In this document: positions 5,943 through 14,740 of the stretch, piece after piece
Layout: each line of letters starts with the position of its first letter
Position numbering within the stretch: position 1 is the stretch's first letter
Assembly (NCBI GenBank): GCA_020636215.1
Contig: JACJYG010000007.1
Coordinates: 1 to 64,000 of the forward strand
DNA from: Lewinellaceae bacterium
GTDB lineage: Bacteria > Bacteroidota > Bacteroidia > Chitinophagales > Saprospiraceae
Reading direction: 5' to 3'
DNA: 64,000 nt
Translations under genes and position numbers: made by a program
Notes under the pieces: model-generated
What the model was told of the DNA's origin: nothing
Databases searched by the model: none
The model's input: only the letters and a program-made list of their open reading frames with translations

Positions 5943-6682
5943 AAAAAAGGATACCGAATATCCATCAGGTAGAGCCCATCGGGCGGCGCGCTCCAGCTTT
6001 TCTTGAGCCATTTTTGTTGCTCCATGGCTTCCCGGACTTCTCCCAGGCTGGTTTTGCCCATGCCGACATGGAGGCACATGCCCACAATAAGGCGGACCAT
6101 GCCGCGAAGGAAGCGGTCGGAGGCAATATGGAAGATCATTTTACCGGCTTCCGGGCTGCCTTCCCATTCAGAGCGTTTTAGCGCACAACGCATGGTTTTG
6201 GCGTCCGTATTGGTTTTACAGAATGGGAAGAACGCCTCATAACCGAGCAAAAGGCCGGCGGCTTCCTGCATTTTATTTATATCTGGTAAGGCCGCGTAGG
6301 GATAGAAGTAGCTCGTTCCAATGCCGAAGGGGTTTTTGATGAAATCAATGTGGTATTCGTAGGCGCGATGGGTGGCGTCGAAGCGGGCATGGGCCTCAGG
6401 GGCTACTTCAAAGATGCGGAAGATGGCGATGTCCCGGGGCAGAAACTTGTTGATGCGGCGGAGAAACTCGCGGGGAAATTTTCCGTCAAAATCGAAGTGC
6501 AGGAAATACTGCCGGGCGTGCACGCCGGTGTCGGTCCGGCCGCAACCCACCACTTCAATTGGAGCGCCAAGAATAGTAGAAAAAGCGCCCTCCAGCTTTT
6601 CCTGCACGCTGATCTTATCCGGCTGATTTTGCCAGCCGTGGTATTGGGCGCCATTATAAGCTAATTCTGCAAAGTATCGCAT
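5933..6682 (-). CDS. truA: tRNA pseudouridine synthase A
   Basis: TruA converts uridines 38-40 of tRNA anticodon arms to pseudouridine. The start at 6682 gives 249 residues beginning MRYFAELAYNGAQYHGWQNQ, the family's normal N terminus; the reading frame is open 31 codons further upstream, but that part has no resemblance to TruA. The catalytic aspartate is D51 in GCGRTDTGVHARQ. The later RFLRGMVRLIVG segment is also typical. The last residues (LGR) and the stop are encoded by the octamer repeat array, so the C terminus has been trimmed or remodelled by that array. A bidirectional hairpin at 6747-6786 separates it from the DoxX-like gene upstream. Confidence 0.95.
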   Translation of the reverse strand: MRYFAELAYNGAQYHGWQNQPDKISVQEKLEGAFSTILGAPIEVVGCGRTDTGVHARQYFLHFDFDGKFPREFLRRINKFLPRDIAIFRIFEVAPEAHARFDATHRAYEYHIDFIKNPFGIGTSYFYPYAALPDINKMQEAAGLLLGYEAFFPFCKTNTDAKTMRCALKRSEWEGSPEAGKMIFHIASDRFLRGMVRLIVGMCLHVGMGKTSLGEVREAMEQQKWLKKSWSAPPDGLYLMDIRYPFLGR

Positions 6683-6746
6683 AGTCCTGATCTTGTCGCA
6701 TTCAGCTCCCTCGGGATTTCCCTGAGAAATGAATCCGACAATAATA

Positions 6747-6786
6747 CAAAAAAGCGCCTGAGGAGGATTCCTCAAGCGCCTTTTTT
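6747..6786 (-). terminator. Bidirectional intrinsic terminator between DoxX-like gene and truA
   Basis: The stem GCGCCTGAGGA / TCCTCAAGCGC is flanked by six A's on one side and six T's on the other, so it works as a terminator on both strands. The upstream minus-strand DoxX-like gene ends 26 bp before it. Confidence 0.75.
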
Positions 6787-6812
6787 ACACTGAATTCAAA
6801 TCAGAATAGGTG

Positions 6813-7175
6813 TTAGCCTATGACGGCGTTGTCTTTGGCCACATACTTGGCATACATCATTGCCGCACCTGCCAGCATCAGGTCTTTCAATAACATACTG
6901 GTTGCGGTTTGGTCACCACCGCTGGCCCCTTTCAGCCATACCAAAAAGACCATTAGCAAGAGAAAAACGGACAGTAGCACGGTAGCCAGTTTGTCCAGCT
7001 TCCCGATGAGCATGCTCACCGTTGCTGCTATGAGCGCGGCGCCCGTCAGGTACACCAGGATAGAACTGCCAAAGGCAAGCCCTTTCATATCTTCGGCTCC
7101 CATGAAGTGGAAAAGGCCAAAAATGGCAAAAGGAATGGCGAACAGGTACTTTCCTGCGTTCAGAATTGCATTCAT
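6813..7175 (-). CDS. DoxX-family-like small membrane protein
   Basis: This encodes 120 residues with about four hydrophobic segments (roughly 8-24, 37-58, 64-82 and 97-113). The opening GKYLFAIPFAIFGLFHFMGA is typical of the DoxX superfamily of small inner-membrane proteins, some of which take part in redox or quinone-linked functions. No catalytic residues can be assigned. It is a single gene: a perfect -7 box lies upstream at 7237-7230, and the hairpin at 6747-6786 ends it. Confidence 0.7.
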   Translation of the reverse strand: MNAILNAGKYLFAIPFAIFGLFHFMGAEDMKGLAFGSSILVYLTGAALIAATVSMLIGKLDKLATVLLSVFLLLMVFLVWLKGASGGDQTATSMLLKDLMLAGAAMMYAKYVAKDNAVIG

Positions 7176-7229
7176 AATTAGGCGATTTTAGTTGGTTGAT
7201 TTTCGTTGTTAGAACACTTAATATTAAAT

Positions 7230-7237
7230 CAAAGTTA
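7230..7237 (-). promoter_or_regulatory. -7 promoter box for the DoxX-like gene
   Basis: The minus strand reads TAACTTTG, a perfect TAnnTTTG, about 55 bp upstream of the start codon. The -33 region is T/A-rich without a clear TTTG. Confidence 0.45.
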
Positions 7238-7342
7238 GTGTAATTTTTTTATTTTTATTTTAAAAATTATCATTTTCGCAATTTTATTTTCTGACTAGGC
7301 CTATCTATGCGGAACTATTGGATTGTTCGGCGCCGGGGTTGA

Positions 7343-7400
7343 AGCCAACAAAAAAACCGCCTCACAGGCTGATGCCTGGAGGCGGTTTTTTTGTTGGCTT
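7343..7400 (-). terminator. Strong terminator after clpX
   Basis: A long stem (AGCCAACAAAAAAACCGCCTC with its complement, around a short inner hairpin GGCTGATGCC) ends in T runs on both strands. It begins 14 bp after the clpX stop codon. Confidence 0.85.
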
Positions 7401-7413
7401 AGGCTGCTTAAGT

Positions 7414-8664
7414 TCAGGCAGCCTTGAGTTGTTTACTGATTTTGGACCGGCTAAGTTTCTCTTCGGCGTAAGCCCGGTCGAGGTGGAAGGATTTGATGTC
7501 CTGATTAGAGGGCAGGTCAAACATAGCGTCAGTCATGATCGCTTCGCAGATGGAGCGCAGGCCGCGGGCGCCAAGTTTGAATTCCAGGGCTTTTTCAGCG
7601 ATAAATTCAATAGCATCCTGAGATACCTCAAGCTTGATACCTTCCAGGTCGAAGAGTTTCTTATACTGTTTGATCAGGGCATTGCGCGGCTCGATGAGGA
7701 TACGCCGGAGCGCATCGAGATCCAGTGGTTCCAGATAAGCCAGCACCGGCAGGCGGCCAATCAACTCGGGGATGAGGCCGAAGCTCTTCAGGTCCTGATG
7801 GTTGATGTATTGCAACAGGTTATCCCGGTCAATCTGATTGTGTTCGTCATTTTTAAAGCCAATGACCTGAGTATTGATGCGGCGGGCGATGATCTTCTCG
7901 ATGCCGTCGAAGGCTCCTCCACAGATGAACAGGATATTACTGGTATTGATTTTGACCAACTTTTGTTCGGGGTGCTTACGCCCTCCCTGAGGCGGAACGT
8001 TAACGTCAGTGCCTTCCAGCATTTTCAGCATAGCCTGCTGAACACCCTCTCCGGAAACGTCGCGGGTGATAGAGGGGTTATCACTTTTGCGAGAGATCTT
8101 GTCGATCTCATCGATATAAACAATGCCTCGTTCGGCGGAAGCCACGTCATAATCACAGACCTGAAGCAGCCGGCTCAGGATGCTCTCCACATCCTCACCT
8201 ACATACCCGGCCTCGGTAAAGACAGTGGCGTCAACAATGGAAAAGGGGACATTGAGGAACTTGGCGATGGTTTTGGCCAGCAGGGTTTTTCCGGTACCAG
8301 TTTGGCCGACGAAGACGATATTTGACTTTTCTATCTCTACATCGTCATGCCGGGATTGGCGCAGTCGTTTGTAGTGGTTGTAAACAGCAACAGAAAGGAA
8401 CTTTTTTGCTTCATCCTGACCGATGACATACTGATCGAGATGGTTTTTGATCTCCCGTGGGGTGATCTTTTCTGGGATCAGGAAATCCTGTTTGCCTTTT
8501 TCTTTGCGTTTACCGCCGTAGAGCTCCTCTTCGATGATCTCTCCTGCCTGTTCCACGCACACTTCACAGATGTGGCCGTCAATGCCTGCGATCAGGATGA
8601 GGGCTTCTGATTTGTCTCTGCCGCAAAAAGAACAGCGATAGCTTTGCTTACTACGTCGCATCAT
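7414..8664 (-). CDS. clpX: ATP-dependent Clp protease ATP-binding subunit ClpX
   Basis: ClpX is the AAA+ unfoldase that feeds tagged proteins into ClpP. The 416 residues include the N-terminal zinc-binding domain with cysteines 11, 14, 33 and 36, the Walker A GQTGTGKT at residues 120-127, the pore loop GYVGED, and the Walker B IVYIDEID. Length is normal for the family. The gene follows clpP on the minus strand after 65 bp containing a strong hairpin (8684-8721), and tig precedes clpP. This tig-clpP-clpX order is the common bacterial one. A second methionine directly after the first (8661) is an equally possible start. Confidence 0.97.
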   Translation of the reverse strand: MMRRSKQSYRCSFCGRDKSEALILIAGIDGHICEVCVEQAGEIIEEELYGGKRKEKGKQDFLIPEKITPREIKNHLDQYVIGQDEAKKFLSVAVYNHYKRLRQSRHDDVEIEKSNIVFVGQTGTGKTLLAKTIAKFLNVPFSIVDATVFTEAGYVGEDVESILSRLLQVCDYDVASAERGIVYIDEIDKISRKSDNPSITRDVSGEGVQQAMLKMLEGTDVNVPPQGGRKHPEQKLVKINTSNILFICGGAFDGIEKIIARRINTQVIGFKNDEHNQIDRDNLLQYINHQDLKSFGLIPELIGRLPVLAYLEPLDLDALRRILIEPRNALIKQYKKLFDLEGIKLEVSQDAIEFIAEKALEFKLGARGLRSICEAIMTDAMFDLPSNQDIKSFHLDRAYAEEKLSRSKISKQLKAA

Positions 8665-8683
8665 GGGTATTTTCTAGTGGGGA

Positions 8684-8721
8684 AGCGCCGGTTGTACCTG
8701 GTTTGGGTAACAACCGGCGCT
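8684..8721 (-). terminator. Hairpin between clpP and clpX
   Basis: The perfect 12-bp stem AGCGCCGGTTGT / ACAACCGGCGCT encloses a 14-base loop. It begins 9 bp past the clpP stop. There is no T run after it, so it may be a partial terminator or an RNA-processing/stability hairpin setting the clpP:clpX ratio, and not a full stop signal. Confidence 0.55.
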
Positions 8722-8729
8722 CCGGGATT

Positions 8730-9443
8730 TTATTCAGCTTTTTTCTTCGGATTGTTCCGGTCGAGTACTTCGTCGATCAGGCCGTATTCTTTAGCCTGGG
8801 CGGCGGTCATCCAATTGTCGCGGTCGCAGTCTTCTTCAATTTTTTCATAGGCTTGGCCAGTATGTACGGCAAGAATATCATACAACTGCTTTTGCATGTC
8901 CTTGATGAGTTTGTAGGATATCTCCATATCGGACACCTGGCCTTGCATCCCGCCCAGCGGTTGGTGGATCATCACCCGGCTGTGGTACAGGCAGGTGCGC
9001 TTGCCTTTGGTGCCGGCTGTCAGCAGAACGGCGCCCATGGAAGCCGCCATACCGGTGCAGATGGTATTGACATCCGGGGCCACATACTGCATGGTGTCAT
9101 AAATCCCCAGGCCGGCGATCACGGAGCCACCCGGGCTATTGATGAACATTTGCACATCGCGCTTTGGGTCATCCGATTCCAGGAAAAGTAATTGTGCCTG
9201 GATGACATTGGCCACGTAATCATTCACGGGTACTCCCATGAAAATGATGCGGTCCATCATCAGGCGGGAGAAAACGTCCATAGGGAAGACGTTCTTGATG
9301 CGCTCATCGATGATGGCGGTGGTGAATCCCTGCACATTAGGTGCGAAAGAAGGAGTGGCTTGATCGATGTATTTTTCGAGATGCATGCTACTCATACCGA
9401 GGTGTCCGGTAGCATACTTCATGAATTCATTTTTGTGAAACAT
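8730..9443 (-). CDS. clpP: ATP-dependent Clp protease proteolytic subunit ClpP
   Basis: ClpP is the serine peptidase barrel that degrades substrates unfolded by ClpX. The catalytic triad fits the family spacing: S135 in GMAASMGA, H160 in MIHQPLGG and D209 in CDRDNW. The 237 residues include about 35 extra N-terminal residues compared with the mature enzyme, perhaps a propeptide; an alternative start at residue 8 (MKYATGH) is possible. The gene lies between tig upstream and clpX downstream on the minus strand. Confidence 0.96.
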   Translation of the reverse strand: MFHKNEFMKYATGHLGMSSMHLEKYIDQATPSFAPNVQGFTTAIIDERIKNVFPMDVFSRLMMDRIIFMGVPVNDYVANVIQAQLLFLESDDPKRDVQMFINSPGGSVIAGLGIYDTMQYVAPDVNTICTGMAASMGAVLLTAGTKGKRTCLYHSRVMIHQPLGGMQGQVSDMEISYKLIKDMQKQLYDILAVHTGQAYEKIEEDCDRDNWMTAAQAKEYGLIDEVLDRNNPKKKAE

Positions 9444-9553
9444 GTAATGTATTCTTTAGTGTGTTTAGGAATTTGCGGCCTTAAATCAATAAATTAACAA
9501 ATCCGCTAAGTCGCGGTTGAATGGGGTTGATTTTTTTATGCTCCAGTTTGGAT

Positions 9554-10984
9554 TTATTCTTCTTCCTCGCCACCGGAGAGTGCTGCCTGCTTGGCCTGCA
9601 CCGCTTCTCTTGCTTTAGCTACCTCGGCCTCAAAAGCCTCGAGTGGCAGCTGGTCAGGTTCAACGGAAACCACTTCAACGATAGCATGGTAAAGTTTGTC
9701 GGCCAGTATTTCTTCAAACGCCTGCTCGCGTTGCTTCTCGTCTTCCATCAGGCGCTGGGCCGTGTTGGTGATGAGGCCCTCCATGTCGGGCATATTGCCC
9801 ATACCGCCGCCGCCAAAATAGTTGCGGACCCTGTCCTTGAAATTTTCCAGCAATTCTTCTTTTTCAACCTTGATATCAAACTGACGGGCGAGCTTGCTGC
9901 GGATCAGCGACCACTGGAGATTTTTTACAAATTCGGGAAACTCGCGTTCGATGATCTCATCGGATACGTTTTCGTTGGCCGCTTTCATCCAGCGCTTGAG
10001 GAAAGCCTCCGGCAGTTCCAGCGCGTTCTTTTCCATGAGGCCTTCCTGGATATCGCGATAGAGCAGGCCTTCGGCCTGGGCTCCGTAGTGCTTCTCCATA
10101 TACTCCCGGACCTTGGCCCGGGCTTCTTCTTCATTACTAACCTGGCCCGGCCCGAAATATTTATCGAAAAATTCCTGGTTCAGCTCAGCTGGTTCAATGC
10201 GGCTCACCTCATTTATGGCCACTTCGTATTCCCGTCCCACTTCGCGCTGGTCGTCTTCGTCGAGGTTGAGGAAATAACGGCGGATATACTTTTCGTCTTT
10301 ATCGCTTTCCAATTCAAAGAGGTCAAGCGAAAGGGTATCGCCCTTCTTTTTAGACAGCAACTCCTTGCGGGCAGGTTCATTGGCGATGGAACGCACCAAC
10401 AGGCTGAATTCGCTCTCAACACCGCCTTCTTTAGGCTGTCCGTTCTCCAGCTCCCGGGCTGACAGCTTCAGAATATCATTTTCCTGTATATCCTCTTCGA
10501 CAAGGAGGCGCTCCCCATGCCGTTGGCGGGCGGCTTTGAGGTCCTCTTCAACCATCTCGTCGGTGATTTCCACCTGTAATTTGCGGTAGGTGCTGGATTT
10601 ATCAATACCCTGGACTTCAAACTCCGGCGCCAGGCCCAGGTCGAACTTAAAGACGTACTCCTGTAGTTCCCGAACGTCGAAATCTATCGGCGCCTGGCTG
10701 TCAGAGGGGAGGGGCTGGCCCAGTATTTTGATATCCTCTTTGGAAAGGTAATCGTAGAGTTCTTTTTGGAGCAGATCGTTGATGACATCGGCAAGGACGC
10801 CCCGTCCATACATCTTTTTAAGAACGCTCGCCGGCGTTTTACCTTTGCGGAAGCCTTTCATATGGGCTTGCTTGCGGTATTTGCTCAGTTCGGAATCGAA
10901 CCTGGAGGCATAGTCGTCTTTTTCGATCGTGACCGTGAGTACGGAATTCAAATTGTCAATATCTTCCCTGACAACTTTTGGCAT
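9554..10984 (-). CDS. tig: Trigger factor (ribosome-associated chaperone)
   Basis: Trigger factor binds nascent chains at the ribosome exit tunnel. The ribosome-docking signature is present as GFRKGKTPASVLKK (about residues 44-57), and the long helical C-terminal arms and acidic tail (GGEEEE) follow. The middle peptidyl-prolyl isomerase domain is poorly recognisable, with a long insertion-like segment around residues 160-270, as in other Bacteroidota trigger factors. At 476 residues it is longer than the roughly 430 of Escherichia coli. It lies upstream of clpP with a gap of 110 bp, suggesting coordinated expression of the folding and degradation machinery. Confidence 0.9.
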   Translation of the reverse strand: MPKVVREDIDNLNSVLTVTIEKDDYASRFDSELSKYRKQAHMKGFRKGKTPASVLKKMYGRGVLADVINDLLQKELYDYLSKEDIKILGQPLPSDSQAPIDFDVRELQEYVFKFDLGLAPEFEVQGIDKSSTYRKLQVEITDEMVEEDLKAARQRHGERLLVEEDIQENDILKLSARELENGQPKEGGVESEFSLLVRSIANEPARKELLSKKKGDTLSLDLFELESDKDEKYIRRYFLNLDEDDQREVGREYEVAINEVSRIEPAELNQEFFDKYFGPGQVSNEEEARAKVREYMEKHYGAQAEGLLYRDIQEGLMEKNALELPEAFLKRWMKAANENVSDEIIEREFPEFVKNLQWSLIRSKLARQFDIKVEKEELLENFKDRVRNYFGGGGMGNMPDMEGLITNTAQRLMEDEKQREQAFEEILADKLYHAIVEVVSVEPDQLPLEAFEAEVAKAREAVQAKQAALSGGEEEE

Positions 10985-11269
10985 AGCGCTTTGCGGTTAT
11001 TTGATTGATAATGGATATTCTTGTGAAGCAGAAACCGATAGCGGCGGGCGGGCCCGATGGAACCACTCCTTCAGCTATTGTGTTGTATACCATACAAAAA
11101 TCAGGCAGGTTCGGTTGCATGGAGGTAGCAGCGAAAGCCCATTTTGAGCCGTTACCTACTCATCTGGATCTATTTCACGCTATCTCCCCGAACGCTGGGG
11201 ATCAGCGCGAATCGTAAGATAAAGGCCAGATAGCCGCAGTTCGTATTTACGATGTATTCCATTGTGCCC

Positions 11270-11285
11270 TGCGGATGGAGGGACT
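11270..11285. repeat. 16-bp direct repeat of the tRNA-Leu 3' end
   Basis: TGCGGATGGAGGGACT here equals the 3' terminal part of tRNA-Leu at 11383-11398, 113 bp away. A short direct copy of a tRNA 3' end is what remains at attachment sites after integrative elements come and go. No integrase or cargo is present in the 97 bp between, so it is at most a scar. Confidence 0.55.
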
Positions 11286-11382
11286 TCCCGACTGTGCAGC
11301 TGTAGAGCTTCACCAAAGGTTTTGCCAACAGCTGCATCGCCGGGATAAACTTCTCGTCCCTCCAGCCTGCCAGGAAACGTCG

Positions 11383-11464
11383 TGCGGATGGAGGGACTCG
11401 AACCCCCACGCCTTGCGGCACTAGATCCTAAGTCTAGCGCGTCTACCAATTCCGCCACACCCGC
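11383..11464 (-). tRNA. tRNA-Leu (anticodon TAG)
   Basis: An 82-base minus-strand tRNA with acceptor GCGGGTG/CATCCGC (one G-T pair), anticodon stem CTAGA/TCTAG with loop CTTAGGA (anticodon TAG), a long class II variable arm (TGCCGCAAGGCG) and T loop TTCGAGT. The discriminator is A and CCA is not encoded. A -7 box lies about 180 bp upstream (11651-11644). Confidence 0.92.
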
Positions 11465-11643
11465 TATTGATCGTTGATAGCCATGGCCGGGAAAGGCTGC
11501 ATGGGCTATTGAAATGCCAACCAGTGGCGCTTCTTTGAACGTTGGCCTAACTAGAAAGGGCAATAAATGCCGTTATTTGCTGATTTTCAGTAAGATCGGG
11601 CTTGAATAAGAACGTTTTACCCTAGGTGTTTTCTAAGGCGGGA

Positions 11644-11651
11644 CAAAGATA
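11644..11651 (-). promoter_or_regulatory. -7 promoter box upstream of tRNA-Leu
   Basis: The minus strand reads TATCTTTG, a perfect TAnnTTTG, 180 bp before the tRNA. No clear -33 TTTG is seen. Confidence 0.4.
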
Positions 11652-11777
11652 TAATCTTTTTAACTAAAAATGCCAGAAGCCCATGCAAAAAAATGCTTCC
11701 TTGGGCCCTTGTGCAATGGCGGGAGGCAGCTGTTAAAAAAAATAACCGGGCCCGAAGCGAGGGGTGTCCTTTTTTAT

Positions 11778-11785
11778 TAGATTTG
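11778..11785 (+). promoter_or_regulatory. -7 promoter box upstream of relA/spoT
   Basis: TAGATTTG matches TAnnTTTG perfectly and would give a leader of about 95 bases before the ATG at 11889. The -33 element is not evident. Confidence 0.4.
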
Positions 11786-11888
11786 TAAAGAACGCATCTC
11801 CAAACACCTGAATACCTGCATCTTAATCCAGGGAATCCCGTATAACTATTATTGGAAGGCAAAACTGAAGTAAAACAGTAGGAATGTT

Positions 11889-14129
11889 ATGGCAGAGGTA
11901 TTAATAATAAATGAGGAAGAGAAAAGGCTAATCCAGAATGCCTACCGGGACCTTCTAAAGTCCATCAAGTCAGAGATGACGGAGGAGGATCGCGTCAACA
12001 TTCGTAAGGCCTACGAAATGGCGGTACAGGCCCATAGTGAGCAGCGGCGCAAATCGGGAGAGCCTTACATCCTGCATCCAATTGCGGTAGCAAAGATATG
12101 TGCGGATGAGATTGGACTCGGCCCGACGGCCATTATCAGTGCGCTGTTACATGATGTGGTGGAAGATACCGAAGTGTCTTTGGAGGATATCCGCCTTCAG
12201 TTTGGGGAACGAATTGCCAAGATCGTGGACGGCCTTACCAAACTGGATAGCGCCTACAATGCCGAGAGCCCGCAGGCAGAGAATTTCCGCAAAGTATTAA
12301 GTACGCTCGTTGAAGATGTAAGGGTTGTGCTCATCAAAATGGCCGACCGCTTGCACAACATGCGGACACTGGGTTCCATGCCTCGCCACAAACAACTGAA
12401 AATAGCGGCTGAAACCAGCTATGTGTATGCTCCGCTTGCGCACCGCCTTGGCCTGTATAACATCAAGACGGAGTACCTCGACCTGTGCATGAAGATCACC
12501 GATCCTGAGAATTATCAGGAAATCGCCCAGAAACTTTCTGAAACCAAACGGTCGCGTGAGGATTATATCCGGGAATTTATCGCTCCGCTAAGGGCCAAGC
12601 TGGATGAGATGGGCGTCCCCTATTTGGTCCTGGGCCGGCCCAAGTCTATTTATTCCATCTGGAACAAAATTCGAACCAAGCGGGTGCCCTTTGATGAGAT
12701 TTATGACCTCTTTGCCGTGCGTATAATCGTGGATGTTCCCCCCGAAAAAGAAAAGTTGGTGTGCTGGCAGGTGTATTCTATTGTCACCGATGTCCACACA
12801 CCTATTCCGGAACGCCTGAAAGACTGGGTTACTACGCCCAAATCAAACGGCTATGAATCCTTGCACACCACGGTGATTGGCCCCAAGGGCCGGTATGTGG
12901 AGGTGCAGATTCGCTCCACCCGTATGGATGAGATTGCCGAGCGGGGTTATGCCGCGCACTGGAAATACAAAGGCTTGTCGCGCCACCCCGACGTTTACGA
13001 ACGATGGCTGGACAGTGTGCGCGAAATCCTGGAAGACCCCAACAGCGATGCGGTTGAATTCCTGGGAGACTTCAAATCCAACAACCTTTTTAATGAAGAG
13101 GTCTTTGTATATACGCCCAAAGGCGATATGACTATTCTGCCGAAAGGCGCCACTGCGCTTGATTTTGCATTCCACATCCATACCGATGTGGGCTATCATT
13201 GTACCGCCATTAAGGCGAACAACAAGATGGTGCCCATGGGGTATAAGCTCCGCAATGGTGACCAGGTTCATATCACCACGAGCAAAAACCAGAAGCCTTC
13301 GGAAGACTGGCTCAAGATGGTGGCGACCGGAAAGGCCCGGTCCAAGATTCGTTCGGCCATGAAAGAAGAGCGCCGCCGTAAAGGAGAGATCGGCCGGGAA
13401 GCGCTGGAACGCAAACTGGGCAACCTTAAGGTCGATTTTGATCAGAGCGTGGAAATGCTGGTGGCCCATTACGAGTACCTATCGCATGCCGACCTCTACT
13501 ACGCCGTCGCCATGGGGAATCTGACAATTCCCGAGATTTTCAAAAACGCGAAGGTCGATTTCGATAAGGACGGCCACCGCCGCCTGATCTTTGTTGAGGA
13601 GGAAAAAGCCATCAAGGCTCCTGCACCGGTGGAGGAAAAACCTCGTCGGGAGCGAAAACCCAAGTTCACGGGTAAGCCACGCCTGCTCATCAATGGGGAA
13701 CCGGCCGAGCAATTCAATTATACCTTCGCAACCTGCTGCAATCCCGTTCAGGGAGACGATATTTTTGCCTATCTTACGGCTAACGCTGGCCTGAAGATCC
13801 ACCGTTCTACCTGTCCGAATGCGACTAACCTTATGGCGCACTACGGCTACCGGGTCATGAAGGCAGAATGGCTTACCACCACCGATACGACCTTCGTTGC
13901 CGATCTCAAGATCACCGGCATTGATGATGGCCCCGGCGTCATCGAACGGCTGACCCATAAGATCTCTACTATGCTGGGGCTCAACATCCGCTCCTTTAAC
14001 ATCGAAGGAGACGAAGGTTACTTTGAAGGCAAAATCAGCCTCCTTGTGCGTAATACCGACCAACTCAACATGGCCATTCGGGCTCTTCAAAACCTCAGCA
14101 ACGTTTCAACTGTTGCAAGAATAGACTAA
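11889..14129 (+). CDS. Bifunctional (p)ppGpp synthetase/hydrolase (RelA/SpoT, Rel)
   Basis: This stringent-response enzyme makes and breaks the alarmone (p)ppGpp. The 746 residues are in standard order: an HD hydrolase domain with H63 and the H88-D89 pair in LLHDVVEDTE; a synthetase domain with GRPKSIYSIWNKI, YDLFAVRIIVD, and SNGYESLHTTVIGP; a TGS domain (EVFVYTPKGD, about residues 405-465); the conserved cysteine region FATCCNPVQGDDI; and a C-terminal ACT domain (about 670-746). Hydrolase motifs are intact, so it should be bifunctional, as usual where a single long Rel exists. It is followed at 62 bp by fur on the same strand. Confidence 0.95.
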   Translation: MAEVLIINEEEKRLIQNAYRDLLKSIKSEMTEEDRVNIRKAYEMAVQAHSEQRRKSGEPYILHPIAVAKICADEIGLGPTAIISALLHDVVEDTEVSLEDIRLQFGERIAKIVDGLTKLDSAYNAESPQAENFRKVLSTLVEDVRVVLIKMADRLHNMRTLGSMPRHKQLKIAAETSYVYAPLAHRLGLYNIKTEYLDLCMKITDPENYQEIAQKLSETKRSREDYIREFIAPLRAKLDEMGVPYLVLGRPKSIYSIWNKIRTKRVPFDEIYDLFAVRIIVDVPPEKEKLVCWQVYSIVTDVHTPIPERLKDWVTTPKSNGYESLHTTVIGPKGRYVEVQIRSTRMDEIAERGYAAHWKYKGLSRHPDVYERWLDSVREILEDPNSDAVEFLGDFKSNNLFNEEVFVYTPKGDMTILPKGATALDFAFHIHTDVGYHCTAIKANNKMVPMGYKLRNGDQVHITTSKNQKPSEDWLKMVATGKARSKIRSAMKEERRRKGEIGREALERKLGNLKVDFDQSVEMLVAHYEYLSHADLYYAVAMGNLTIPEIFKNAKVDFDKDGHRRLIFVEEEKAIKAPAPVEEKPRRERKPKFTGKPRLLINGEPAEQFNYTFATCCNPVQGDDIFAYLTANAGLKIHRSTCPNATNLMAHYGYRVMKAEWLTTTDTTFVADLKITGIDDGPGVIERLTHKISTMLGLNIRSFNIEGDEGYFEGKISLLVRNTDQLNMAIRALQNLSNVSTVARID

Positions 14130-14141
14130 AGAACAGAGATA

Positions 14142-14174
14142 TTGACTTGGGTTGTGGTTAAATTATTATCTTTA
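14142..14174 (+). promoter_or_regulatory. Probable promoter of fur
   Basis: TTG (14142-14144), a 22-base spacer and TATCTTTA (14167-14174) resemble the Bacteroidota -33/-7 promoter, with one mismatch in the -7 box. The ATG of fur lies 18 bp downstream. Confidence 0.4.
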
Positions 14175-14191
14175 CTGGTCAAGCATAGGAT

Positions 14192-14698
14192 ATGGCTGCG
14201 GGAAGAACACAAGAGGAGATCATCAAGGAAGTGAAGAACATCTTCGCCTCCCATTTGGAAAACAGCGGTTTTCGCAAAACTCCTGAACGCTTCGCTATTC
14301 TGGAAGAAATCTATAAGCGAACCGATCACTTCGACGCGGAAGCGCTATACATCCATATGAAAAATCAGAACTATCGGGTGAGCCGGGCCACGGTTTACAA
14401 TACCCTGGAGTTACTGGTCAGTTGCGACCTGGTGAAAAAACACCAGTTCGGGAAAAACCTCGCGCAGTACGAAAAATCCTACGGATATAAGCAGCACGAC
14501 CACCTCATCTGCGTGGATTGTGGTAAAGTGCTGGAATTTTGCGACCCCCGTATTCAACAAATTAAGGATATGATGGGTGACCTTTTGAAATTCAGGATCA
14601 CGCATCATTCCCTGAACCTCTACGGGCAATGTGACGGCGCCTGCCCCCGGACTATCCGGCAGAATGCCGGCGCCAATGCCATATCTAAGGAAAACTAA
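14192..14698 (+). CDS. Fur-family metal-responsive repressor
   Basis: This encodes 168 residues: an N-terminal winged-helix DNA-binding domain (FRKTPERFAILEEI and SRATVYNTLELL) followed by a dimerisation and metal-binding domain. The structural zinc cysteines are C107/C110 (CVDCGK) and C147/C151 (CDGAC), and the QHDHLIC histidines are in place. Fur proteins repress iron-uptake and related genes when loaded with metal; whether this one senses iron, zinc or peroxide cannot be told from the sequence. It lies between relA/spoT and a STAS-domain gene on the same strand. No iron-uptake gene is next to it. Confidence 0.9.
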   Translation: MAAGRTQEEIIKEVKNIFASHLENSGFRKTPERFAILEEIYKRTDHFDAEALYIHMKNQNYRVSRATVYNTLELLVSCDLVKKHQFGKNLAQYEKSYGYKQHDHLICVDCGKVLEFCDPRIQQIKDMMGDLLKFRITHHSLNLYGQCDGACPRTIRQNAGANAISKEN

Positions 14699-14740
14699 TA
14701 TTTGATCCCGCACCTTGAAACCAATGTATCTGCATATCCC

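Larger units (their letters stand above)
11465..11888. other. Intergenic region between divergent tRNA-Leu and relA/spoT
   Basis: These 424 bp hold no convincing gene. Two opposing -7 boxes (11644-11651 on minus, 11778-11785 on plus) suggest divergent promoters for tRNA-Leu and the relA/spoT gene. Small frames here have no protein-like features. Confidence 0.6.

Noticed and set aside
7318..8325. 335-residue plus-strand frame opposite clpX
   Set aside because: It lies wholly antisense to a clearly recognised clpX and starts inside its terminator.
11180..11563. Minus-strand frame containing AGVAELVDALDLGSS
   Set aside because: This is the translation of tRNA-Leu itself, a well-known annotation artefact.
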